A stretch of 64,000 nt of DNA from an uncultured Bacilli bacterium. Its GTDB lineage: Bacteria; Bacillota_I; Bacilli_A; RF39; UBA660. A program made the position numbers and the translations under genes. Within the stretch, counting starts at the first letter, position 1; each line of letters opens with the position of its first letter. The stretch is taken from positions 3,856-67,855 of the forward strand of contig CAKPMY010000008.1 of assembly GCA_934168245.1 (NCBI GenBank). Reading direction: 5' to 3'. Under the pieces are notes generated by a model. It saw nothing but the letters and a program-made list of their open reading frames with translations. It ran no database searches and was not told the origin of the DNA. This document shows positions 18,853 through 26,740 of the stretch, piece by piece.

Positions 18853-21513
18853 ATGATTAGATTAGAAAACGTAACTAAAACTTATAAAATGGCTAAGGAT
18901 AATACTGTCTATGCTCTAAATAATGTTTCCTTAACTCTCCCAGACAAAGGCCTTGTTTTTATAACTGGCATCTCAGGATCTGGGAAGTCAACCTTACTAA
19001 ATATCTTAGGTCTTCTAGATAAGCCTAATTCCGGAAACATATACATCGAAGATAAAAATACCAAGTCCTTTAATGCTAAAGCAACAGACTATTATCGCAA
19101 CACTTATGTTGGCTTCATTTTTCAAGAATATAATCTGTTAAGTAACTTAAATGTTTCTAAAAATGTCGAACTAGCCTTAAATCTTCAACACAAGAAAATA
19201 AGTTCTGAAGAAATAAAAAAAGTTCTCGAAAGAGTAGGCTTAACTGACCTAGAAAAACGTAAAATAAATGAATTGTCCGGTGGTCAAAAACAACGTGTTG
19301 CGATAGCCCGAGCCATTATTAAAAATCCGCATATTATCTTAGCCGATGAACCGACTGGTAACTTAGATACTGAAAATAGTAAACAAATCTTTGCTTTGTT
19401 AAAAGAAATATCTAAAGAACGTCTTGTCATAGTAGTTACTCATGATCTTGACTCCGCAAAGTTATATGCCGATCGCCTTATTGAAATGAAAGATGGCAAA
19501 ATAAGTGCTGATAATGAAACAGAGCCTAAACCTCAAACCCATCAAAGTTTAAAATTTATCAAGTCTAGATTATCTTTCTTTAAATCCTTATCTTTATCAT
19601 TTTCAACTCTTCGTAAAAAGAAACTAAAACTAGCCGTCATGATTCTCCTTCTAACAGTTTCCTTCTCCTTATTTGGTTTTTCCTATCTTTTAACAAAGTT
19701 TGACATAAATAAGACCCATGCTAAAACTTTAATCGAACAGCATGAAAGTCGTATTGAAATCACTAAAAAAATTAAAGGTAAAAACTATACAACATCATCA
19801 CCTGTAATTACCTTTACCAAAACGGAACTTCAAAATATAGATTCTAAATTAAAAAAAGATACTATCAAAGTAAGTAAAGCCGTTGAGAATAACTGGTATT
19901 TAGAGTTTGAACGTGCTAACTTAAATGAAGATGACAAGGCCTATGCTTATTATGAACCATATCCTACGACCTTACTCTTCCTAGAGTACAATGACAAAGA
20001 ATTAAATAGCCTAAAACTCCTTGGTAAAGTTCCAACTGAACCACATGAAGTAATAATTAGCAAAACTTTAGCAGATTATATTCTAAAAGATGGTCTAACT
20101 ATCAAAGAATTAGATAAAAAAGGAAACTTAGTAGAAACTCCTTACTTACCAAAAACCTACGAAGAGTTAATAACTGATCAAAAAAAGATTGCTTTTGGTA
20201 CAACTTATCTAATAATAAGTGCTATCGTTGATGAAGACTTATCAAAGTATGAACCCTTGAAAACAACTCTTGTCGAGGAAATGTTAATTAATCCGACCAA
20301 ACTTTATGAAGAGTATAAAGCCAAATATACTTCTAAAATAAATGAGATTATTGTCCCAACTAATTTTTATGAAAATCTAAACTTAACTCCTAATAATGTC
20401 TTATCAATAGATTTTTACAAGTTAGTTTATTTAACTGAAGATAAAAGGATTCATTCAAATTCTTCCTTGGCTCTCTTAAATAAAAAGCTAAAAATCTATA
20501 ACGGCACTTCTTATCAAGAAATCGAAAATCTTAATGAAAATGAAATTGTTATTACCGAAACTTTACTAGATGAATTAACCTCTGGTGAGTATGGTACAGA
20601 ATTAAAAAAAGAAGTTCAAACTCTTCAAGATACCTATAAAAAACAAGTCGAAGAGTATGAGAATAAGATAAAAGAACTTGAAAAATATCAAGAAGAAAAC
20701 CCTGAGGCAGAAATAACTTATCCTCAAGCCGTAGTAGAGCCTGATATTGCCAAATTTATTAAAGAGTATGCTGAAAAATATATTTCTAAAAATAATATTA
20801 TTGGTAAGACTATATCTTTAGAAGTAAACGACTTATACTTAAGAACCCAAGAAGAAAAAACAAAAGTCTATCAAGATTATAAAATAGTAGGCTATGCTCC
20901 AGATGATATTAATAACTACGTTTCTCAAGACTCCGTATTTAAAAATTACATGCGTGATAATAAAGAAGTAACATCTCTATATTTTAGTGAGTCTAATGAA
21001 GAAGAACTAGAACGAATCTTTAAAGAATTTCCTCAAAAAGATTCATCCTTCATCGCTACTACTGTCTACACAAAAACTATAAATACTGTCGCTAAAGTAG
21101 TAAATAAAGTCTCAGTAATTGCTAAATATGCTAGTCTAGTTGCTTTAATATTTTCTATAATCTTGTTTATCTACTTCAGCCTAACTAGTATAAATAGTAA
21201 TAAAAAAGACATTGGTATTTTAAGAGCCCTAGGTGCTAGAACAACTGATATTTATAAAATATTCTATTTAGAAAGTTTCATTACTGGTATGTTTTCCTTA
21301 GTATTATCATCTATAACTTGCTACTTTGGAACAATCTTAGCCAATAACTTAATATCTAAAAATTTATTTGTAAATATTAAACCAATATACTTTAATTATG
21401 ACATTATAATCATCCTATTTATAACTCTAGTAGTCCTAACAACAGTCTCATTTATTATTCCAATCTTAAAAATATCCAAAACAAGACCAATCGATGTTAT
21501 AAATAATCGTTAG
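18853..21513 (+). CDS. ABC transporter with fused ATPase and FtsX-type permease
   Basis: An 886-aa MacB/Salivaricin-exporter-like fusion. Residues 1-225 form a LolD-type ATPase: Walker A GISGSGKST, Q-loop IFQEYNLL, signature LSGGQKQRVAIARAI, Walker B ILADEPTGNLD and His in VTHDLD. TM1 is at about 256-276. A large extracytoplasmic domain with a Gln/Glu/Tyr coiled-coil insertion (about 590-640) spans to about 750. A C-terminal FtsX domain with three TM segments carries KKDIGILRALGA. Such proteins work as mechanotransmitters at the membrane rather than classical pumps. It is the last gene of the TIM44/ABC run, closed by a TTCG-loop terminator. Confidence 0.92.
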   Translation: MIRLENVTKTYKMAKDNTVYALNNVSLTLPDKGLVFITGISGSGKSTLLNILGLLDKPNSGNIYIEDKNTKSFNAKATDYYRNTYVGFIFQEYNLLSNLNVSKNVELALNLQHKKISSEEIKKVLERVGLTDLEKRKINELSGGQKQRVAIARAIIKNPHIILADEPTGNLDTENSKQIFALLKEISKERLVIVVTHDLDSAKLYADRLIEMKDGKISADNETEPKPQTHQSLKFIKSRLSFFKSLSLSFSTLRKKKLKLAVMILLLTVSFSLFGFSYLLTKFDINKTHAKTLIEQHESRIEITKKIKGKNYTTSSPVITFTKTELQNIDSKLKKDTIKVSKAVENNWYLEFERANLNEDDKAYAYYEPYPTTLLFLEYNDKELNSLKLLGKVPTEPHEVIISKTLADYILKDGLTIKELDKKGNLVETPYLPKTYEELITDQKKIAFGTTYLIISAIVDEDLSKYEPLKTTLVEEMLINPTKLYEEYKAKYTSKINEIIVPTNFYENLNLTPNNVLSIDFYKLVYLTEDKRIHSNSSLALLNKKLKIYNGTSYQEIENLNENEIVITETLLDELTSGEYGTELKKEVQTLQDTYKKQVEEYENKIKELEKYQEENPEAEITYPQAVVEPDIAKFIKEYAEKYISKNNIIGKTISLEVNDLYLRTQEEKTKVYQDYKIVGYAPDDINNYVSQDSVFKNYMRDNKEVTSLYFSESNEEELERIFKEFPQKDSSFIATTVYTKTINTVAKVVNKVSVIAKYASLVALIFSIILFIYFSLTSINSNKKDIGILRALGARTTDIYKIFYLESFITGMFSLVLSSITCYFGTILANNLISKNLFVNIKPIYFNYDIIIILFITLVVLTTVSFIIPILKISKTRPIDVINNR

Positions 21514-21570
21514 AAAAATCTTACTAAATAATTAATGGCATAATTAAGTACACTTTTAATAACTGACTCT

Positions 21571-21597
21571 AAAAGAAAGGTTCGCCTTTCTTTTATT
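21571..21597 (+). terminator. intrinsic terminator with TTCG loop
   Basis: AAAAGAAAGG, tetraloop TTCG, CCTTTCTTTT: a perfect 10-bp stem (21571-21580 with 21585-21594) ending in Ts. Confidence 0.9.
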
Positions 21598-21664
21598 ATT
21601 CATTAATGCTATAATAAAGAAGAAAAATTTCTAAGTCAAAAAGCAAGTAAAAAGGAGTGTTTTT

Positions 21665-22897
21665 ATGCAAAGAATAGTAATAATTGGGGCCGGTGCTTCT
21701 GGTCTTATGACGGCGATAACTTCTAAGACTATATCTAATGAAGTCATTCTTCTTGAACGTAATAGTGAAGTAGGTAAAAAAATACTCGCAACGGGAAATG
21801 GTCGTTGTAATTATTGGAATAGTGATCAATCTCTAACTAATTATCACAGTACAACTAAAAATCTACTTTCTAAAATTGTTACGGAAACCAACTGTCAAGA
21901 AGTTCAAAATATTTTTACAAAGTTAGGTATCGTTCCCAAAATAAAATCTGGTTATTATTATCCTTCCTCTAATCAGGCAACTAGTATTAGAAATGCTCTT
22001 TTAACTGCTTGTCAAGAAAAAGGTGTTCTTATAAAGACCTCTTCTTACGTAACAAATGTCCAAAAAGAAGGCAATTTCTTTATAATAGAAACCCAAACAG
22101 AAACCATTAAAGCCGACATCTTAGTTATCGCAACCGGTGCCAAAGCCTCTCCTAAAACTGGTAGCGATGGCAATGGCTACATCCTTGCTAAAAAGTTTAA
22201 TCATACTATAATCGAACCATTTCCAGCCTTAGTTCAATTAAAAACAACTGGTTCCTTTCTAAAGACTTGGTCTGGAGTTAGAACTGATGTTAAAGTTTTC
22301 TCAAGAGAAGACAATAATATTATTGGAGTAGAAGAGGGAGAAATTCAATTAACTGATTATGGCGTTTCAGGTATTTGTATTTTTAATTTATCAAGTCATA
22401 TCGCAAGAGGCTTATCTCAAAATAAAAAAGAAGAACTAATAATAAACTTTCTTCCCTTCATTGAAGGATCAGCCAAAGACTGGCTAGAAGAAAGAGAAAA
22501 ATACATTATTAAAACGACAATCTCTAAGCAATTAGAATCCATCCTAAATTATAAACTAGTCCAAGTAATTCTAAATAAAAGTAAAATTACTCCTGATACT
22601 TATTATGAAAATCTAACAGAAACCGAAAAAACAACTCTTTTAAAAAATCTAACTAACTTTACTATAACTATTACCGGTACTAACTCTTTTGATAGTGCCC
22701 AAGTAACATCAGGTGGTATTCCTCTAACAGAAATAAATGTAGAAACAATGGAATCAAACCTTGTAAAGAACCTATATTTCTCTGGAGAAATATTAGATGT
22801 TGACGGTAACTGTGGTGGCTATAATTTAGGTTTTGCTTGGTTAACAGGACTAATAATTGGAAGAAGTATAGGTGATAAAAATGCTAAGAATTCATAA
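21665..22897 (+). CDS. HI0933/BaiN-family flavoprotein
   Basis: A 410-aa FAD-dependent oxidoreductase of the HI0933 (YhiN/BaiN) family. Seen: dinucleotide-binding GAGASGLM at the N-terminus, the family hallmark GKKILATGNGRCN (about 37-50), ATGAKASPKTGSDGNGY, TSGGIPLTEIN and a C-terminal GEILDVDGNCGGYNLGFAW that completes the FAD site. The physiological substrate is unknown for most members. AAGGAG precedes the start and a TATAAT lies at 21610-21615. The next flavoprotein gene overlaps its 3' end by 17 bp. Confidence 0.93.
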   Translation: MQRIVIIGAGASGLMTAITSKTISNEVILLERNSEVGKKILATGNGRCNYWNSDQSLTNYHSTTKNLLSKIVTETNCQEVQNIFTKLGIVPKIKSGYYYPSSNQATSIRNALLTACQEKGVLIKTSSYVTNVQKEGNFFIIETQTETIKADILVIATGAKASPKTGSDGNGYILAKKFNHTIIEPFPALVQLKTTGSFLKTWSGVRTDVKVFSREDNNIIGVEEGEIQLTDYGVSGICIFNLSSHIARGLSQNKKEELIINFLPFIEGSAKDWLEEREKYIIKTTISKQLESILNYKLVQVILNKSKITPDTYYENLTETEKTTLLKNLTNFTITITGTNSFDSAQVTSGGIPLTEINVETMESNLVKNLYFSGEILDVDGNCGGYNLGFAWLTGLIIGRSIGDKNAKNS

Positions 22898-24458
22898 TAT
22901 TAAAATAAAAGTAGAAGAAGATTCCACTAAAAAATTACAAGCCAAAGTATCAAAAATTCTTAATCTAAATGAAGACTCCATCGAAGAACTAACTATTCAT
23001 AAAAAGAGTCTTGATGCCAGAAATAAAAGTGAAATGTTTTATATTTACGAAGTAGATATCAAAGTACCATTTGAGGAAAAACTTCTCAAAAAATATGCTT
23101 CTCCTAATATTTATAAAACACCAATCGAAGAATATTCTTTTCCTAAAGAAAAAGTCACTATTGAAAGTCCTATAATTGTAGGATCTGGTCCCGCCGGTTT
23201 ATTTGCTGCCTACATTCTAGCAGAACATGGCTATAATCCAATCATAATTGAACAAGGCGAAAGAGTAGAAGACCGTCTTAAATCAATCGAACAATTCTTT
23301 GAAACTGGCAAATTAAATCCTACCTCGAATGTACAGTTCGGTGAAGGTGGAGCCGGAACTTTTTCTGACGGCAAGTTAAATACTTTAGTAAAAGACAAGG
23401 AATTTAGAGGTAAAAAAGTCTTTGAAATATTTGTTGAAAATGGTGCTCCAGAGGAAATAATGTATTTAAAAAATCCTCATATTGGAACAGACCTCTTAAG
23501 AAAAATAATTATTAATATGCGTAATAAAATGTTATCTCTAGGTGCTACATTCTACTACAATACCAAACTAACTAACTTAATTATAAAAGACAACACTCTA
23601 GAAGCAATCGAGGTAAATAATTCTAAAATCATACCTTGTAAAAACCTCCTTCTAGCAATCGGTCATAGTGCCAGAGACACCTTCTACATGTTAAATAAAA
23701 ATAACATTTCTATGACTTCTAAAGCCTTCGCCATAGGTCTTAGAATAGAACATCCGCAAGAGATGATTAATCTTAGTCAGTACGGCGAAAAGTATGCCAA
23801 AATTCTTCCTCCAGCCAGTTATAAATTAACTTATCAAACTAAAGATAATAGGGGAGTATATTCATTCTGTATGTGTCCAGGAGGATATGTCGTAAATGCC
23901 TCTAGTGAAGAAGGACATCTTGCTATAAACGGCATGAGTAATCATGCTCGTGATAGTAAAAATGCCAATAGTGCCTTAGTTGTAACTATTACAAAAGATG
24001 ATTTTGGAAATGATCCATTATCCGGAATAGAGTTTCAAAGAAAATTAGAAAAGAAAGCTTACACTCTAGAAAACGGTAAAATTCCTACTCAACTCTTAAA
24101 AGATTTTTATGCTAACAAAAAATCAACCACTCTAGGCAACGTCGAAGTAATTACTAAAGGAGCATATGCTCTAAGTAACTTAAATGACATCTTACCACCT
24201 TATGTTTCAGTCGCTATTAAAGAGGCTATTCCTAATTTTGCTACTAAAATAAAAGGTTATGATCGTGAAGATGCACTTCTTTTAGGTATTGAGAGTAGAA
24301 CTTCATCTCCTGTCCGTATCCTAAGAGATGAGACTGGTATGAGTAATATAAAAGGTCTTTATCCAGTAGGTGAAGGAGCAGGCTATGCTGGTGGTATTAC
24401 CACTGCTGCCATGGATGGTTTAAAAATAGCCGAACACTTAATTAACAATAATTCCTAA
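22881..24458 (+). CDS. FAD-dependent oxidoreductase (COG2509 type)
   Basis: A 525-aa flavoprotein of the COG2509 group. An N-terminal ~80-aa domain of its own (IHNIKIKVEEDSTKKLQ...) comes before the FAD-binding GSGPAGLFAAYILAEHG at about 100. Further marks are QFGEGGAGTFSDGKLNT, CMCPGGYVV and a C-terminal YPVGEGAGYAGGITTAAMDG. Function is not known for this group. An earlier in-frame GTG (22872) is part of the GGTGAT Shine-Dalgarno, so the start is ATG 22881. The 17-bp overlap with the upstream flavoprotein implies translational coupling. Confidence 0.92.
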   Translation: MLRIHNIKIKVEEDSTKKLQAKVSKILNLNEDSIEELTIHKKSLDARNKSEMFYIYEVDIKVPFEEKLLKKYASPNIYKTPIEEYSFPKEKVTIESPIIVGSGPAGLFAAYILAEHGYNPIIIEQGERVEDRLKSIEQFFETGKLNPTSNVQFGEGGAGTFSDGKLNTLVKDKEFRGKKVFEIFVENGAPEEIMYLKNPHIGTDLLRKIIINMRNKMLSLGATFYYNTKLTNLIIKDNTLEAIEVNNSKIIPCKNLLLAIGHSARDTFYMLNKNNISMTSKAFAIGLRIEHPQEMINLSQYGEKYAKILPPASYKLTYQTKDNRGVYSFCMCPGGYVVNASSEEGHLAINGMSNHARDSKNANSALVVTITKDDFGNDPLSGIEFQRKLEKKAYTLENGKIPTQLLKDFYANKKSTTLGNVEVITKGAYALSNLNDILPPYVSVAIKEAIPNFATKIKGYDREDALLLGIESRTSSPVRILRDETGMSNIKGLYPVGEGAGYAGGITTAAMDGLKIAEHLINNNS

Positions 24459-24540
24459 TCTGGCCTTTAAAAAATACGAAAAATATGTTATCATAATGAC
24501 AATTGATTAATGTAGCGAATCAATTAGAAAGAGAGATAAA

Positions 24541-25212
24541 ATGGAATATTATATATTAACAATACTTGCTTTTGTAATAACTATTACTGCTCAAATATTT
24601 GTAAATAGTAGTTATGCCAAAACAAGAAAAATAAAGAATAAACATAATCTAACTGGCGAAGAAGTAGCGAGAACTATTCTTGATAAAAATGGCCTAAAAA
24701 ATGTCCGCATAGAGGAAGTGTATGGAACTCTAGGTGATCATTATGACCCTAGAACAAAAACAGTTCGTCTATCAAGTGATATTTTTCGCAACACTTCTAT
24801 TGCCTCAGCCAGTGTAGCAGCTCATGAATGTGGTCATGCTATTCAAGATAAGGATGATTATACTTTCTTAAGAATAAGACATGCGCTTATTCCCCTTGTC
24901 AGTATTTCATCTCAAGCCGGCTATGTCGTTATTATGATAGGAGTACTATTTTCACTTGTTGACCTAATCTGGGTTGGTATTTTAATGGAAGTACTAATCT
25001 TACTTTTTCAATTAATAACTCTACCGGTAGAATTTAATGCCTCATCCCGAGCCCTAAAAAATCTCCAAGAATTAAATCTACTAGAAAAAAGTGAAATAAA
25101 ATATTCTCGTAAAATGCTAGGAGCCGCTGCTATGACTTATGTCGCATCAGTTGCCGCTGCTGTTTTAGAAATATTAAGACTACTCCTAATATTTAACCGA
25201 AGAAATGATTAG
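24541..25212 (+). CDS. zinc metallopeptidase, YugP family
   Basis: A 223-aa membrane-bound zinc peptidase of the YugP/COG2738 family. Seen: N-terminal TM (about 3-22), SSDIFRNTSIASASVAAHECGHAIQ containing the zinc motif H95-E96-C-G-H99, then TM segments at about 115-160 and 195-220. The third ligand is probably in the LPVEFNASSRA region (Glu). Natural substrate unknown. It is monocistronic, with its own terminator at the stop codon. Confidence 0.92.
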   Translation: MEYYILTILAFVITITAQIFVNSSYAKTRKIKNKHNLTGEEVARTILDKNGLKNVRIEEVYGTLGDHYDPRTKTVRLSSDIFRNTSIASASVAAHECGHAIQDKDDYTFLRIRHALIPLVSISSQAGYVVIMIGVLFSLVDLIWVGILMEVLILLFQLITLPVEFNASSRALKNLQELNLLEKSEIKYSRKMLGAAAMTYVASVAAAVLEILRLLLIFNRRND

Positions 25213-25240
25213 TATTTCAGCCATTGAAATACTTTTTCTT
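25211..25240 (+). terminator. intrinsic terminator of the YugP gene
   Basis: AGTATTTCA (25211-25219) pairs with TGAAATACT (25225-25233), then TTTTCTTTT. It overlaps the stop codon. Confidence 0.85.
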
Positions 25241-25351
25241 TTTTCCATAAAATGTGATACAATAAAAACACGAAAAAAATTCAATTAATATTTATAAAAA
25301 CAAAAACATTGTAAACTAACAAAAAATAAGTACATAAACAAAAAAGAATTA

Positions 25352-25380
25352 TTGACTAAACATTTTATAAATATTATCAT
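25352..25380 (+). promoter_or_regulatory. sigma-A type promoter
   Basis: TTGACT (25352-25357), 17-bp spacer, TATCAT (25375-25380). It drives the 25398 gene and probably yceD-rpmF. Confidence 0.65.
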
Positions 25381-25397
25381 TATAAAAGAGGTGTAAT

Positions 25398-25973
25398 ATG
25401 TACTACAATAGAAAAAAATACATTTTAAAAAATGTTATTATAATTACCTTTATCCTTTTAGTTGCTACCGTCGCAACTCATAATATCTATTATAAGTTTA
25501 CAAAAGAAAGAGATGTTGACTATAGTTCAGAGTCTCTTGATATAGTATTTCATGATGTTGATGGAGCAGAAATTGATATAACAAAACCAACACTTGTAAA
25601 TGATGCGATTGGTCTATCTTCTAAGGCTTATACACTAACTATTAAAAATAACCTAACAGAACCAGTTGACTATCAGTTAAAACTAGTTGACAATGCCGAC
25701 AAGATTATTTCTGATGACTGTGCCACTCTTCAAATACCTAAAGAGTTAATAAGAGTAGCAGTTAAAGAAGATTCTTCTAAAAATAACATCTATACTTTAG
25801 GAGAACTTACAAATGGTATTCTAGATTTAGGTGAGATAGATGCTCTAGCTGAAAAGAATTATTCAATTAGAATTTGGGTAACTAATGCAACTGATCTAAA
25901 TGTTTCAAAAAGTCTTCACTACCATGGAACAATCCAAGTAGTAGAAAAAGGAACGGACTTAGCCGTTAGATAG
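25398..25973 (+). CDS. membrane-anchored extracytoplasmic protein
   Basis: Unrecognised 191-aa protein. A basic N-terminus and one TM segment (about 11-29) anchor a beta-rich outer domain of about 150 residues that looks like an Ig-like or TasA-like fold (YTLTIKNNLTEPVDYQLKLV; NYSIRIWVTNATD). No LPXTG signal or lipobox. GAGGTG Shine-Dalgarno. It lies 9 bp upstream of yceD, behind a good promoter, so an envelope protein shares the transcript of yceD-rpmF. Function unknown. Confidence 0.82.
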   Translation: MYYNRKKYILKNVIIITFILLVATVATHNIYYKFTKERDVDYSSESLDIVFHDVDGAEIDITKPTLVNDAIGLSSKAYTLTIKNNLTEPVDYQLKLVDNADKIISDDCATLQIPKELIRVAVKEDSSKNNIYTLGELTNGILDLGEIDALAEKNYSIRIWVTNATDLNVSKSLHYHGTIQVVEKGTDLAVR

Positions 25974-25982
25974 GAGTCTTAT

Positions 25983-26468
25983 ATGGAGATAGATTTAAGT
26001 TTATTACATAGTAAAACAAAAGAAGAAATAGATATTACTAATATTTATACAATTCCTAAAGAGTATTATGAATCGACAATCGTTGAAAAAGCAGAAAATA
26101 TTAAAGTAACTGGTAAAGTTTATATGGCTGCATCCACGGATGATGCTGATGAAGAAGAAGACTACATCAAAGCCAAAATAGAAGGGGATATAATCTTAAC
26201 AGACTCTATCTCTCTAGAACCAATTTCTTATCCAATTTCTATCGATTTTGATGATATTTTGGAGCAAAATTGCAAAAAAGATGAAAATACACTTGATATA
26301 TTTCAGTTTTTATGGGAAAATATTGTACTGGAGATCCCCTTACAATTTACTAAGGTTAAAGATCTCAGTAAATTTCATGGGGATGGATGGAAATTAGTTA
26401 GTGAAGATGAACTAGCAACAAGAAATAATCCATTTTCTGATTTATTAAAAGATTTCGAAGAGGAGTGA
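25983..26468 (+). CDS. yceD: YceD family (DUF177) 23S rRNA accumulation protein
   Basis: A 161-aa acidic protein of the DUF177/YceD family, needed for normal 23S rRNA levels in other bacteria and typically encoded just before rpmF, as here (4 bp gap). Seen: the N-terminal beta-rich part, KVTGKVYMAA, an acidic stretch (DDADEEED), and the C-terminal NPFSDLLKDF that matches the family's DPR...L.. ending. It ends in TGA, with the GGAG of that region serving rpmF. It lacks the Cys pair found in some members. Assignment rests on the family pattern plus the gene position. Confidence 0.87.
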   Translation: MEIDLSLLHSKTKEEIDITNIYTIPKEYYESTIVEKAENIKVTGKVYMAASTDDADEEEDYIKAKIEGDIILTDSISLEPISYPISIDFDDILEQNCKKDENTLDIFQFLWENIVLEIPLQFTKVKDLSKFHGDGWKLVSEDELATRNNPFSDLLKDFEEE

Positions 26469-26472
26469 TAAT

Positions 26473-26682
26473 ATGATGAAGTTAGACATTCAAATGTTTG
26501 CTGTTCCATTCCGTAAAGTTTCAAAGACAAGAAAGAGAATGAGAAGAAGTCACAATGCAATGGAAATACCAGGCGTTAGTAAATGTCCAAGTTGTGGTGA
26601 AATGATTAAACCACACAGAGTATGTCCAAAATGTGGAAACTATAAAGGCAACAAAGTAGTAGAAGTAAAAGAAGCTGAGTAA
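26473..26682 (+). CDS. rpmF: 50S ribosomal protein L32 with L27-like N-terminal extension
   Basis: L32 of the large ribosomal subunit, 69 aa. The body is normal: AVPFRKVSKTRKRMRRSH, then zinc-ribbon cysteines CPSCGE and CPKCGN. Before it stands MMKLDIQMF, which replaces the single Met that usually precedes AVPF. This nonapeptide nearly equals the leader of L27 here (LKLDIQLF before AHHKG), which the Prp protease removes in Firmicutes. Cleavage between F9 and A10 would give exactly the usual mature L32. Start: GGAG at 26462-26465 suits ATG 26473 (7 bp) or 26476 (10 bp). An internal ATG (codon 8) has no Shine-Dalgarno. Terminator at the stop. Confidence 0.96.
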   Translation: MMKLDIQMFAVPFRKVSKTRKRMRRSHNAMEIPGVSKCPSCGEMIKPHRVCPKCGNYKGNKVVEVKEAE

Positions 26683-26694
26683 TCAGTTTTTTTT
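26672..26694 (+). terminator. intrinsic terminator of rpmF
   Basis: AAGCTGA, loop GTAA, TCAGTTT, then eight or more Ts. It includes the stop codon. Confidence 0.7.
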
Positions 26695-26740
26695 ATTTCT
26701 TTTTTTTAGCTTTAACGATATAATAAACATGGTGATAAAA

